This document shows positions 45,371 through 55,323 of a stretch of 64,000 nt of DNA, one piece after another. The notes below the pieces were generated by a model. The model saw only the letters and a list, made by a program, of their open reading frames with translations, was not told where the DNA came from and did no database searches. Origin of the DNA: an uncultured Bacteroidota bacterium (GTDB lineage: Bacteria > Bacteroidota > Bacteroidia > Bacteroidales > P3); contig CACZWL010000012.1 in assembly GCA_902784865.1 (NCBI GenBank), positions 1 through 64,000 of the forward strand. Reading direction: 5' to 3'. A program made the translations under genes and the position numbers. Every line of letters starts with the position of its first letter. Positions within the stretch are counted from its first letter, which is position 1.

Positions 45371-46296
45371 AGCGGGTTGATTGTCACGCTGTTGTACGAC
45401 AGCAGGATTTCGGGGTGGTAGGAGAGTTTGGCCTTGCGCAGCCCGGGCAGGCCCATGTCCTCCTCGCGGTTGAGGTAGACATACTGCTCCGGCAGGTGAG
45501 CCGCAAACTGCTGGTTTATAACGCTGAAGGCGCCGTCGACGAAGCGGTCGGCCTTTTCGACGCAGACGTCGAAGGTGTCGTGCGTGACGGGAGCGCCGTA
45601 GGTGAAGGCCAGCATGCGTCCGGCGTCGAAGATGGCGCCGCCGATGGCGTCGAGGCTGCCCCAGTGGTCGAAGATGCGCTGCATGACGCGCTCTTCGGCG
45701 GCAATGGTGTCGCCGTAGTCGGGGTTGTCGTGCGGCGTCTCGCTCTGCCAGAGGCGCACCAGCTCGAGACACTGCGGGAAGAGGGCGGGGGAGAGCTCGC
45801 GGTACTCGAACGCGGGGTGCTCGGAGAGGAACTTGTTGACGTGGTTACGCTTGTTTTTCAGGCTTTTGCCGGCCAGGTTGGCCAGCTCGGTGCGCAGGTA
45901 GATGTAGTCGTAGCTGTTGCGCTGGGGCGTGGCCGTGGCGCGGCCGGGGAAAAGGTCGACTATGGCGGCGGCGCGGTCGTCCTCCAAGCACCTCACCGCC
46001 AGCGTGGTGCCTTGCGCCGTGGCGTCGTTGACCATGCGCTCGAGCAAGTTGCGGCAGGGCGTCTCCTTCGAGGCAATGAGGTAGTTGAGTTCGGAACCCA
46101 GGCGGTAGCGCAGCACGACATGGCCCTCGCAGAAGGCCACCTCGGTGCCGAATTCGGGCTGCCAACCGAAGAGGTTGCTGAAGTTGAAGTTGCAGTTGCG
46201 CAGGCCCGCGTCGAGGGTGACGGCCTGCACGGCCTCGCGGTCGGCAAGGGTCAACGCGTGGAATTCCAGGCATTTGGATATGCAGTCATGGGGCAT
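45367..46296 (-). CDS. DUF2156 acyltransferase-fold protein
   Basis: A 309-residue protein of the DUF2156 family, whose tandem GNAT-like fold is found in lysylphosphatidylglycerol synthases and other aminoacyl-tRNA-dependent transferases. Recognisable blocks are NFSNLFGWQPEF, YDYIYLRTELANLAGKSLKNKRNHVNKFL, LAFTYGAPVTHDTFDVCVEKAD and VYLNREEDMGLPGLRKAKLSYHP. The ATG at 46296 is used because a -7 box lies at 46330-46337 inside the longer frame. Together with the adjacent GNAT gene it forms a Bacteroidota-typical pair. Confidence 0.85.
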   Translation of the reverse strand: MPHDCISKCLEFHALTLADREAVQAVTLDAGLRNCNFNFSNLFGWQPEFGTEVAFCEGHVVLRYRLGSELNYLIASKETPCRNLLERMVNDATAQGTTLAVRCLEDDRAAAIVDLFPGRATATPQRNSYDYIYLRTELANLAGKSLKNKRNHVNKFLSEHPAFEYRELSPALFPQCLELVRLWQSETPHDNPDYGDTIAAEERVMQRIFDHWGSLDAIGGAIFDAGRMLAFTYGAPVTHDTFDVCVEKADRFVDGAFSVINQQFAAHLPEQYVYLNREEDMGLPGLRKAKLSYHPEILLSYNSVTINPL

Positions 46297-46329
46297 AGCG
46301 ATATCTTTTTTCTTCAAAAAATTGCGGTG

Positions 46330-46337
46330 CAAAGATA
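46330..46337 (-). promoter_or_regulatory. -7 box of the DUF2156-GNAT operon
   Basis: On the minus strand TATCTTTG followed by CACCGCAAT, 33 bp upstream of the chosen ATG. The perfect stem-loop at 46359-46412 begins about 20 bp upstream of it and could affect the promoter. Confidence 0.75.
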
Positions 46338-46358
46338 CGAAAAAAAATTCTTTTCGCG

Positions 46359-46616
46359 GCAAATGTTAATACCTGTTAAACAAGGGTCCGTTTAACAGGT
46401 ATTAACATTTGCTATTTTGACACCTACCAGAGTCGAACCATATACCTACCATTCACCTACCAGATGGCTTAAATGCCTGAATATCACATATATGATTACA
46501 ACGTGCTGTGATACAGTCTATTGCAGAGGTTTTCACCACCCGGAGCGCCAAAAACGACACTTTAGGAAACAGGACGCCAACTTTCCTAATAAATGTTAAT
46601 TTAACGATTTTTAAGA
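46359..46616 (+). repeat. Composite repeat element, copy 1: stem-loop, 11-bp array, conserved tail
   Basis: A perfect 23-bp inverted repeat (46359-46381 with 46390-46412, 8-nt loop) is followed by four 11-bp units at 46422-46465 (unit 2 degenerate). A variable middle follows, then a conserved tail near 46565-46616 containing CGCCAACTTTCCTAATAAA and GTTAATTTAACG. The same order occurs in opposite orientation at 55324-55592. No coding frame. Size and repeats suggest a non-autonomous mobile element or a non-coding RNA gene. Confidence 0.8.
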
Positions 46617-46700
46617 TTTTTACAGGCTCCGAACGCGACCTTTGTTTAGGGCGATTTTTTTGCGACCGACATTTTTTTTGGCCATGTGAAGTATTTTTCG

Positions 46701-46708
46701 TATTTTTG
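46701..46708 (+). promoter_or_regulatory. -7 box of the trmH-type methyltransferase gene
   Basis: TATTTTTG followed by CACAC in a T-rich context, 24 bp before the ATG at 46733. Downstream of composite repeat copy 1. Confidence 0.7.
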
Positions 46709-46732
46709 CACACGAAAACAGACTAGCGAAAG

Positions 46733-47272
46733 ATGACATACAAGCTGACAACCGAAGAGATGGGGCGCCTGACGGTGGCGGAATTCCGCGAGAGCGCGAA
46801 GCTTCCGCTGACGGTGGTGCTCGACAACGTGCGCTCGCAGAACAACATCGGCTCGGTGTTTCGCACGGCCGACGCTTTCCGCGTGGAGCACATCGCCCTG
46901 TGCGGCATCTGCTCGACGCCTCCGCACCGCGAGATACACAAGACGGCGCTGGGCGCGGAAGAGAGCGTGGAGTGGAGCCACCACGACGACACGGCGGCCT
47001 GCGTCCGGTCGCTCAAGGCGCTGGGCTACAAGGTTTTCGCCGTCGAGATAGCCCACGGCAGCCTGAAGCTCGGGGCGTTGCCCGCCGACGCCTTCGGCCC
47101 AGGGGTCAAGACCGCCATCGTCTTCGGCAACGAAATCGACGGCGTGCAGGAGGAGGTGATGGCCCTGTGCGACGGGGCCCTGGAGATACCGCAGGAAGGC
47201 ACAAAGCACTCGCTCAATGTCAGTTGCGCCGCGGCGATAGTCATGTGGGAAATGTGGAAACTAAAACACTGA
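46733..47272 (+). CDS. TrmH/SpoU-family RNA 2'-O-methyltransferase
   Basis: A 179-residue SPOUT methyltransferase. Motif 1 is RSQNNIGSVFRTADAF, motif 2 AIVFGNEIDGVQEEV, motif 3 IPQEGTKHSLNVSCAAAIVMWE, forming the trefoil-knot SAM site. Short length without an N-terminal substrate-binding domain is typical of the Bacteroidota form. It modifies a tRNA or rRNA ribose; which one is not readable. The following exported-protein gene starts 7 bp later. Confidence 0.92.
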   Translation: MTYKLTTEEMGRLTVAEFRESAKLPLTVVLDNVRSQNNIGSVFRTADAFRVEHIALCGICSTPPHREIHKTALGAEESVEWSHHDDTAACVRSLKALGYKVFAVEIAHGSLKLGALPADAFGPGVKTAIVFGNEIDGVQEEVMALCDGALEIPQEGTKHSLNVSCAAAIVMWEMWKLKH

Positions 47273-47279
47273 GTATTAT

Positions 47280-48746
47280 ATGAAACGAAATGTATTTTTA
47301 TTGACGCTTTGCCTGCTGGGCGGAGTGGCTTTCGGACAGGAAGTGAGCTTCCGGTCAGGCGAAAAGAGTGGCAAGAAACTGCCGACGCAGTCGGTGCTGC
47401 ACATGCTTCCGGCCGACGCTGACGGCCAGCTGCTGCTGGTGGAGGCGGACCTGAATGCCGTTGGCGCGGTGAAGGCCATCAAGGTAAGGCAGGTGAACGA
47501 GGAGTGGAAAGAGTCGGCCGCGGTGAAGATTGACGACACGCGGGATTGCTCCTCGACGGAGGCCTTCCGCAAGGGCGACCGCATCCACATGTTGCTGGGC
47601 AGCGAAAACAAGTCGAACTACCGGCTGCGCCACGTGGTTGTATCCACCGCAGACCTGCAGGTGGTCAGCGACAGCGTGTTGCTGGATGTCAGCCTCTCGA
47701 AAGGCGACTACTGCTATTCGCAGGTGGTGTTCTCACCCTCCAACGCCTTTTTGGCAGTGGTGAACATACTGGAGATGAAGGCTGGCGGCACGCATGCGAC
47801 AGCGATGCTCTTCGACGGCGAGATGAGACGCCGTTGGACACACATGCTGCGGCATGGGGATGTGCAACAGGCGCTGGTGACCGACGGCGGCGAGGTGGCG
47901 ACGGCATGCCTGCTCTCGTCCAAGGACCACCAGAAGACACTGCTGCGCGTGAATGTGGCCGACGCCTCGGGAGCCAGGCAAGGCGAAGCCGTTTTGCAAG
48001 GCGACCTAGAGCAGGTGGCACTGCTGAACTACACGGGTGGCAAGATGCTCTGCACGGTGCTGGAGGGCGAGGGCGGACATGGCCTCATCGGCAAGCGCCG
48101 CTACACGGCCTTCCACTCGATCCTCTACGACATGGTCACCTCGACGCTACGCGCTGGATCGCGCCATGCTTTCACGTCGGAAGAGCTCTGTGTGTTCGAG
48201 AACGAGGATACGGACACGAAACTCTCCTCAACGAGCGCAAACTACATCCTGCTGCGCCACCAGGCAACCACGCCAGGCGGCGGCGCGGTGCTCTACCAGC
48301 GTACTTGGAAAGAGGCTACCTACAGGAACGGGATGGAGGTGAGCGCGACCTACCACAGAAAGGGTATGCTGCTGGCCAGCCTCGACACCCTGGGCAATAT
48401 CCTTTGGACTCGCGGCGTGATGCAGAACAACCAGAACGCTTCGGAAACCAAGTCGGACATGGTCTACCACAATGGTTCGCTATATATCTTTACCAACGAA
48501 TCGAAGGACGAGTCGGCGGAGTACAACCCCACGGTGGCGGCGAAACGCAGCAAGAGCCTGCTGATGGCCAATGCGGCTTTGGCGGTCTACCGCTTTGCCG
48601 CTGATGGTACCGGATCGAAACAGATGCTGGCTTCGGACGGCAAGTTCATCATCCACAGCCCGCTGTTCAACCAAGGCGGCGGTAAATACTACCTCTTGGC
48701 GGGCGGCATGGGTCCCAAGATCAGCTGTGTGACGATTGGGAAGTGA
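47280..48746 (+). CDS. Exported protein of unknown function
   Basis: A 488-residue protein with a clear signal peptide (MKRNVFLLTLCLLGGVAFGQ). The mature part shows many beta strands with repeated hydrophobic/polar alternation (HMLPADADGQLLLVEADL, LLRVNVADASGARQGEAV, MLLASLDTLGNILWTRGV), suggesting a beta-propeller. Phrases such as SLDTLGNILWTR resemble Bacteroidota proteins annotated only as hypothetical. No lipobox and no C-terminal sorting domain. It lies between a methyltransferase and an HD hydrolase, on the same strand. Confidence 0.75.
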   Translation: MKRNVFLLTLCLLGGVAFGQEVSFRSGEKSGKKLPTQSVLHMLPADADGQLLLVEADLNAVGAVKAIKVRQVNEEWKESAAVKIDDTRDCSSTEAFRKGDRIHMLLGSENKSNYRLRHVVVSTADLQVVSDSVLLDVSLSKGDYCYSQVVFSPSNAFLAVVNILEMKAGGTHATAMLFDGEMRRRWTHMLRHGDVQQALVTDGGEVATACLLSSKDHQKTLLRVNVADASGARQGEAVLQGDLEQVALLNYTGGKMLCTVLEGEGGHGLIGKRRYTAFHSILYDMVTSTLRAGSRHAFTSEELCVFENEDTDTKLSSTSANYILLRHQATTPGGGAVLYQRTWKEATYRNGMEVSATYHRKGMLLASLDTLGNILWTRGVMQNNQNASETKSDMVYHNGSLYIFTNESKDESAEYNPTVAAKRSKSLLMANAALAVYRFAADGTGSKQMLASDGKFIIHSPLFNQGGGKYYLLAGGMGPKISCVTIGK

Positions 48747-48778
48747 ATGGCTGCCCATCAATCAAGCAATCAAACAAC

Positions 48779-49912
48779 ATGAGCAAACGCAAGATAATCA
48801 ACGACCCCGTCTACGACGGATTCCTCTCCATCGACGACCCGGTGATCCTCTCCGTCGTCGAACACCCCTACTTCCAGCGGCAGCGGCGCATCAAGCAGCT
48901 GGGGCTTACCTACCTAGTGTACCCAGGTGCCATGCACACCCGCTTCAGCCACATGCTCGGCGCGCTCAACCTGATGGGACGGGCCCTCGACACGCTGCGC
49001 CAGAAAGGCGTCGACATCACCGACGACGAATGCCGCGGCGCCAAGCTGGCAATACTCCTCCACGACATAGGCCACGGCCCCTTCTCGCACACCAGCGAGC
49101 GGGTGCTGGTCGACGTGCCGCACGAAGACATCACCCTCATGATGATGCAGCGCATCAACGCCGAGATGGCAGGTGCGCTTGATACCGCTATCGCCATATT
49201 CTCAAATACTTACCATAAACATTTCCTGCACCAGCTGGTCAGCAGCCAGCTCGATATGGACCGCCTCGACTACCTGGGACGCGACAGCTTCTTCACCGGC
49301 GTCAGCGAAGGCATCGTCGGCACCGACCGCATCATCTCCATGCTCAACGTCCACAACGACGAGCTGGTGGTCGACGAGAAAGGCATCTACAGCGTCGAGA
49401 AGTTCATCATCTCCCGCCGCCTGATGTACTGGCAGGTCTATATGCACAAGACCGTCATCGCCGCCGACAACCTACTGCTCAACGCCATAAGCCGCGCTCG
49501 CGAACTTGACCCAACGGCGTTCCACCTCGACACGGCAGCACCCGACTTCATCGACCGCTTCGCCCAGCTAGACGATGACGACATCATGGTGGCCGTCAAG
49601 CACTGGCAACACAGCGACGACCCGACCCTGCGCACCCTCTGTTCCAACCTGGTCAACCGCCACCTCCCAGCCATACGCATCAGCAACACACCGTTCGAGG
49701 GTATCGAAGACGACTACCTCCACGGCACCGGCGAACTGCACAACCGCTCCTACGATTTCAACGACCAAGAGATAAAAGTCCTCTACAAGGACGGTCGCTG
49801 TGTCGGCATCAGTGAGGCCAGCGACCAACTCGACCGCCATTTCCTTGAGAAACAGGTAGTCAAGTACTACGCCTACTTCCCCAAGGAAGAAAATAGCCCC
49901 TCGGCACAATAA
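48779..49912 (+). CDS. HD-domain phosphohydrolase
   Basis: A 377-residue protein of the dNTPase/SAMHD1-like HD family, which hydrolyse nucleotides or nucleotide-derived messengers. Metal-binding histidines and Asp are in GAMHTRFSHMLGALNL and LLHDIGHGPFSHTSE; HKHFLHQLVSSQLDMDRLDYLGRDSFFTGV carries the later conserved Asp. The ATG at 48779 (MSKRKIINDPVYDGF) is preferred to one 36 bp upstream, since the former matches the family opening. Substrate unknown. mpl follows 41 bp later. Confidence 0.9.
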   Translation: MSKRKIINDPVYDGFLSIDDPVILSVVEHPYFQRQRRIKQLGLTYLVYPGAMHTRFSHMLGALNLMGRALDTLRQKGVDITDDECRGAKLAILLHDIGHGPFSHTSERVLVDVPHEDITLMMMQRINAEMAGALDTAIAIFSNTYHKHFLHQLVSSQLDMDRLDYLGRDSFFTGVSEGIVGTDRIISMLNVHNDELVVDEKGIYSVEKFIISRRLMYWQVYMHKTVIAADNLLLNAISRARELDPTAFHLDTAAPDFIDRFAQLDDDDIMVAVKHWQHSDDPTLRTLCSNLVNRHLPAIRISNTPFEGIEDDYLHGTGELHNRSYDFNDQEIKVLYKDGRCVGISEASDQLDRHFLEKQVVKYYAYFPKEENSPSAQ

Positions 49913-49953
49913 ATCGCACACGGGCGCGTTGTGCGTTAATATAACTGGAAAAG

Positions 49954-51363
49954 ATGAAAGTACACTTTATAGCCATCGGCGGCTCGGCGATGCACAACCT
50001 CGCCATCGCCCTCTGTCAGAAAGGAATTACCGTCACCGGCAGCGACGACGAAATATTCGACCCTGCTAAGAGTCGGTTGGAGAAGTACGGCCTGCTGCCG
50101 GAAGAGTTCGGCTGGCACCCAGAGCGCATCACGCCCGACCTCGACGCCATCGTGCTAGGCATGCACGCCCGCGAGGATAACCCCGAGCTGCTCCGCGCCC
50201 AAGAGCTGGGTCTGAAGATATACTCCTATCCCGAATACCTCTACGAACAGTGCAAGGACAAGCTTCGCATCGTCATCGGTGGCTCGCACGGCAAGACGAC
50301 CACTACGGCCATGATACTGCACGTGCTGGCGCATTGCGGCATCGAGGCCGACTATATGGTGGGCGCGCAGCTGAAGGGCTTTGAGGTGATGGTGCGCCTT
50401 AGCCACACCGCCAAGGTGATGGTCATCGAGGGGGATGAGTACCTGACCTCGCCCATCGACCGCCGGCCGAAGTTCCACCTCTACAAGCCCAACGTGGCCA
50501 TCATCACTGGCATCGAGTGGGACCACATCAATGTCTTCCCGACGTTCGACATCTACCGCGAGCAGTTCAGCAAATTCATTGACTTGATTGAGCCCGACGG
50601 TACGTTGATTTATTGCGATGAGGACGCCGAGGTGCACCACGTGGCGGTGGAGAATCAGCGCACCGACATACAGAAGCTGCCGTATGTCTGCCCGGAGCAC
50701 GTCGTCGAAGACGGCATCACCTATTTAACCTATCCAACCCATAAAACCCCATTAAATGTCTTCGGGCATCATAATTTATTAAACCTCACCGCCGCGCGGC
50801 TGGCATGCCACCAGGTGGGGGTGACGGATAAGCAGTTCGACGAGGCCATCTCCTCCTTCGAGGGGGCCTCGAAGCGGCTGGAGCTGGTGAAGAAGAACGA
50901 CACCTGCGCCGTCTACAAGGACTTCGCCCATGCGCCCTCGAAGCTGCGCGCCACTATCCACGCCATGCGCGAGCAGTACCCTGACCGGCGGCTGGTGGCC
51001 TGCATGGAGCTGCACACCTTCAGCTCGCTGACGCAAGAATTCCTGCAGCAGTACGCCCACTCGATGGACGAGGCCGACGTGCGCTACGTCTACTTCAGCC
51101 AGCACGCCCTGCAGCTCAAGAAGCTGCCGCCCCTCGACCCCGAGGAGGTGCGCCGTGCATTCGGCGGCGACGTGGAAGTCTTCACCGACAGCATGAAGCT
51201 GGTGGAACGCGTGATTGCATTAATGCGTAATTGCGTAAGTGCTGACGCGTCAATCACTGACACACTAACGCAATCACACGTTAACACAATCAACCTGTTA
51301 ATGATGTCCAGCGGCAACTTCGACGGCATCGACTTCAACCAGTTGGCAAACGAAATAATATAA
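49954..51363 (+). CDS. mpl: UDP-N-acetylmuramate:L-Ala-gamma-D-Glu-meso-DAP ligase
   Basis: A 469-residue Mur ligase that reattaches recycled murein tripeptide to UDP-MurNAc in peptidoglycan recycling. The N-terminal dinucleotide-binding-like motif is IAIGGSAMHNLAIALCQKG, the ATP loop is GGSHGKTTTTAMIL at about residue 108, followed by VMVIEGDEYLTSPIDRRPKF, the central ITGIEWDHINVFPTFD and the C-terminal AVYKDFAHAPSKLRATIHA. That last segment and GSAMHNLA mark Mpl rather than MurC. Confidence 0.93.
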   Translation: MKVHFIAIGGSAMHNLAIALCQKGITVTGSDDEIFDPAKSRLEKYGLLPEEFGWHPERITPDLDAIVLGMHAREDNPELLRAQELGLKIYSYPEYLYEQCKDKLRIVIGGSHGKTTTTAMILHVLAHCGIEADYMVGAQLKGFEVMVRLSHTAKVMVIEGDEYLTSPIDRRPKFHLYKPNVAIITGIEWDHINVFPTFDIYREQFSKFIDLIEPDGTLIYCDEDAEVHHVAVENQRTDIQKLPYVCPEHVVEDGITYLTYPTHKTPLNVFGHHNLLNLTAARLACHQVGVTDKQFDEAISSFEGASKRLELVKKNDTCAVYKDFAHAPSKLRATIHAMREQYPDRRLVACMELHTFSSLTQEFLQQYAHSMDEADVRYVYFSQHALQLKKLPPLDPEEVRRAFGGDVEVFTDSMKLVERVIALMRNCVSADASITDTLTQSHVNTINLLMMSSGNFDGIDFNQLANEII

Positions 51364-51368
51364 GAGAT

Positions 51369-51740
51369 ATGTCAGAATTCAAAGTAGGCGACAAAGTGAA
51401 GTTCCTCAACGCTGTGGGCGGGGGAATCGTTAAGAAGATACAGGGCGGCATGATCTATGTCGAAGACGAGACGGGCTTCGACATGCCCTTCTCGCAGGCC
51501 GAGCTCATCCGCATGGAAGACCAGACGGGCGTCGGCAAGGCGTTCAACGACGACAGCATCGGTCGCCGACCGGTGCCCAAGCCCAACGACGACGACGGCC
51601 GCCTCAGCTTCCCCACCATCGACGAGCTCGAGGCCGAGGTGCGCCGCCTGAAAGGCCAGAACGCCAACCTCCAGGACCAGATTAAGCAACTCAAAGCCCA
51701 GGTCCTCAGCCTGCAGCGCACCATCGCACGGATATCATAA
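51369..51740 (+). CDS. Small DUF2027-like protein with a C-terminal coiled coil
   Basis: A 123-residue cytoplasmic protein. The N-terminus (VGDKVKFLNAVGGGIVKKIQGG, then YVEDETGFDMPF) is a small beta-barrel like the DUF2027 domain found before Smr domains in Bacteroidota. The middle is acidic and proline-rich; the last 45 residues form a leucine-heptad coiled coil (LEAEVRRLKGQNANLQDQ onward). Function unknown. It starts 5 bp after mpl. Confidence 0.75.
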   Translation: MSEFKVGDKVKFLNAVGGGIVKKIQGGMIYVEDETGFDMPFSQAELIRMEDQTGVGKAFNDDSIGRRPVPKPNDDDGRLSFPTIDELEAEVRRLKGQNANLQDQIKQLKAQVLSLQRTIARIS

Positions 51741-51760
51741 ATCTTAAATAAATACAAGCA

Positions 51761-52213
51761 ATGAAAAAGATGATCAAACCGACTGTGGCACTGGTAATGG
51801 TAGCAGTGCTGGCAATGGCTTTCCAATGCGGGAAGGATGAAGACCTCAACTTCAACTACAATGCCCGACATTCCGAGTGCTTACAGCACACCGACAACGG
51901 CACCAAAGGCTTCTATAACCCCGACTCGGCGAGTGTGGTCTACGATGCAACCAACCAGCGGCTGCATGTTATACACCACAACTTGATGGTCAACTGCGGC
52001 ACCGCCGGGATGGACGGCGGCATCACCGTCAGTGCCCTCCGCAACGGGCAGACCATCGAAATCTATGAATACGAGAATGAGGGAAATCCACAAGCCGACT
52101 GCATGTGCGACGTGGACAACGAGTTTGACCTCTACAGCATCGAGCATGGAACCTACACGCTCGTCTTCCACAGTTGCTATCCAGACCCGATGTCATTCTC
52201 ATTCACGTTTTGA
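51761..52213 (+). CDS. Small lipoprotein of unknown function
   Basis: A 150-residue lipoprotein with lipobox AMAFQC (Cys23). The mature domain has beta-rich segments and four or five further cysteines (HSECLQH, NCGTAG, ADCMCDV, HSCYPD), likely disulphide-bonded. I do not recognise the family; a DUF4377-like or similar small Bacteroidota lipoprotein is possible. Between the coiled-coil protein and ispG, all on one strand with short gaps. Confidence 0.7.
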   Translation: MKKMIKPTVALVMVAVLAMAFQCGKDEDLNFNYNARHSECLQHTDNGTKGFYNPDSASVVYDATNQRLHVIHHNLMVNCGTAGMDGGITVSALRNGQTIEIYEYENEGNPQADCMCDVDNEFDLYSIEHGTYTLVFHSCYPDPMSFSFTF

Positions 52214-52225
52214 GGCTGTAAGTCT

Positions 52226-53359
<1,134 letters not shown>

Positions 53360-53366
53360 GCCGTCT

Positions 53367-54155
53367 ATGAACTGGTCACACATAATGTACCTGCCTGTGC
53401 TGGCGACACTCTTCTGGCCCATAGCCATTATCGCCAGGAAAAAGCACCCCACACGGGCGCAACTCCTCCTGATTGTCGACATGCTCATGGTGGCCTTTGC
53501 CACTTTCATCCTCACCGTCATCCTGCGGGGACGCTCCGACCACCTCTTCATCTACCAGTATATACTGCAGATTGTCTCGGTGCTCTGCATACCGTTCTAC
53601 TACCTGTCCATCTGTGCGCTGACCGAGCCGCGCGGCACGTCGCTGCGCCAACGCCGCTCGCTCATCCTGCCGCTGCTGTACATCATTGGCATCACCATCG
53701 CCTCGCTCCTTATCGGTCCGCAGCGATACGAGACCCTGTGCCGGACGCTGCGTTGCGGTAACCTCATGCTATCGCACGGCGACACGGCATGGAACCTCAT
53801 GACGTTCTTCTCCAGAGAGATATACCTTGCCCTTATAGTCGTGCTGAACCTCATCCTGCTCATCATGGCATCGCACAAGAGCATCATCTTCCAGAAGCGT
53901 TTCAACAGCTACTATGCCGACCAGATCGGCGCACCAAAGCTGAAGAGCCGCATACTGTCGGTGCTCACCTGGGTGTTCCTGCCGCTGGCGCTGGCCGCCC
54001 TTATCGCGGTCTACTACCACCCGCCATTCTACAAGTACATCATCATTGCCCTGGCCATCCTCGCCACCGTCCTGCAGCTATTCATCGGGCGCTATGCCTA
54101 CTCGCTCGACTACGACGCGCGCTACCTGGCCCAGTTCGTAAAGAAAAACGGTTAA
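53367..54155 (+). CDS. Seven-helix membrane protein without a DNA-binding domain
   Basis: A 262-residue protein with about seven hydrophobic helices. The start at 53367 (MNWSHIMYLP) is preferred to one 48 bp upstream inside ispG. Its last segment, RYAYSLDYDARYLAQFVKK, aligns with HNISYDAETLSEELAQSH of the next gene, indicating a paralogue that stops before the regulatory domain. A sensor or partner role is an inference from that relation. It starts 7 bp after ispG and 17 bp before the next gene. Confidence 0.75.
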   Translation: MNWSHIMYLPVLATLFWPIAIIARKKHPTRAQLLLIVDMLMVAFATFILTVILRGRSDHLFIYQYILQIVSVLCIPFYYLSICALTEPRGTSLRQRRSLILPLLYIIGITIASLLIGPQRYETLCRTLRCGNLMLSHGDTAWNLMTFFSREIYLALIVVLNLILLIMASHKSIIFQKRFNSYYADQIGAPKLKSRILSVLTWVFLPLALAALIAVYYHPPFYKYIIIALAILATVLQLFIGRYAYSLDYDARYLAQFVKKNG

Positions 54156-54172
54156 ACCTTAACACTTCTGCC

Positions 54173-55318
54173 ATGACCCTCAACGCTCTAGCATACCTGA
54201 TCCTCGGCATCCTGACGATGACCTTCCCGATCCTCACCATCCTGCTGCGCCGCCACATACTGAGCGCACAGTGGATACTGATCTTCGCCCAGCTGACGCT
54301 CGGCATCTCATTCATCCTGCACGGATGCCTGTTCAACACTTTCCTCACGGGCGAATACCTACTCGTTGTGCTCTACATGCTCTTCGCCCTGTCCACGCCG
54401 CCGGTGTGCATCATAGCCATCGCCATGCTGACGCGCCCCGACGGCCTGACCCGCGTGGCCCGTATGGCATTCATCCCGCCCATCATCGTCGTGGTAGCCA
54501 TGGCGGCATCGATACTCATCGGCGGGGTGGACATGTACCGCCTCTGGATATTCCGCGGCTCGCTCGGCGAGGCCGACGTATTCTACGCCCACTCGTGGCG
54601 CTACAATCTCATCGTCTCCATACACATGTATGCCTTCACCGCCATCACGGCGCTGCAGGCAGTCTTCGTGGGGCTCTATGCCATCGTGCACCTGCGGCGC
54701 TACCACCGGACGCTCTCCGAATACTACACTCCCGACCGGCAAAGCCTCATCCGCAACCACCACACTATCTACCTGCTGATTGTCATCATCTGCGTCTCCA
54801 TCATTTTCAGCATCATCCGATTCCCGCTTAACATGCCTCGCCCCGAGATGCTGACCATCGTGGTTTGCGCCATCGCCGCGGTCGCCGCCATTGTCCTGGG
54901 CTATTTCATCCACAACATCTCGTACGACGCCGAGACGCTGAGCGAGGAGCTGGCGCAGTCGCATCTGCGGGTCCGCAAGGACCTGGCACAGCTGGGCACC
55001 GAAATTTCCAACTTCGTGGAACACAGCGCCTACCTCGACCCCGACCTCTCGGTGTTCCTGCTGGCGTCGCACTTCCATGTCTCGCAGGACCAGGTGGTCG
55101 ACGCCATACACCGCCTCCACGGCACCTCGTTTGCCGACTATATCGACGGCCTGCGCGTGCAGCACGCCACGGCCCTGATGCCCAACGTGGCCAACACCGA
55201 CGACCCCGAGACCCTCCGCCGCATAGCCCACCAATGCGGCTACCTGACCGTCGAGGACCTGGAGCACGCCTTCGAGAAGGTGATGCACACTTCCATCCAC
55301 AAGTCGGGACTGCTCTGA
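54173..55318 (+). CDS. Seven-helix membrane protein fused to an AraC-like DNA-binding domain
   Basis: A 381-residue protein. Residues 1-255 hold about seven hydrophobic helices. Residues about 265-381 are cytoplasmic: a linker (RVRKDLAQLGTEISNFVEHS) and two helix-turn-helix units of AraC type (FLLASHFHVSQDQVVDAIHRLHG, then FADYIDGLRVQHATALM, and LRRIAHQCGYLTVEDLEHAF with its recognition-helix remnant). It would act as a one-component, membrane-tethered transcription factor. ATG 54173 is chosen over upstream in-frame starts that overlap the previous gene. Composite repeat copy 2 begins right after the stop. Confidence 0.82.
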   Translation: MTLNALAYLILGILTMTFPILTILLRRHILSAQWILIFAQLTLGISFILHGCLFNTFLTGEYLLVVLYMLFALSTPPVCIIAIAMLTRPDGLTRVARMAFIPPIIVVVAMAASILIGGVDMYRLWIFRGSLGEADVFYAHSWRYNLIVSIHMYAFTAITALQAVFVGLYAIVHLRRYHRTLSEYYTPDRQSLIRNHHTIYLLIVIICVSIIFSIIRFPLNMPRPEMLTIVVCAIAAVAAIVLGYFIHNISYDAETLSEELAQSHLRVRKDLAQLGTEISNFVEHSAYLDPDLSVFLLASHFHVSQDQVVDAIHRLHGTSFADYIDGLRVQHATALMPNVANTDDPETLRRIAHQCGYLTVEDLEHAFEKVMHTSIHKSGLL

Positions 55319-55323
55319 TTTAA

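Noticed and set aside
46361-46412. Inverted repeat as an insertion-sequence end
   Set aside because: The two arms are joined by an 8-nt loop and there is no transposase; it is a stem-loop within the composite element.
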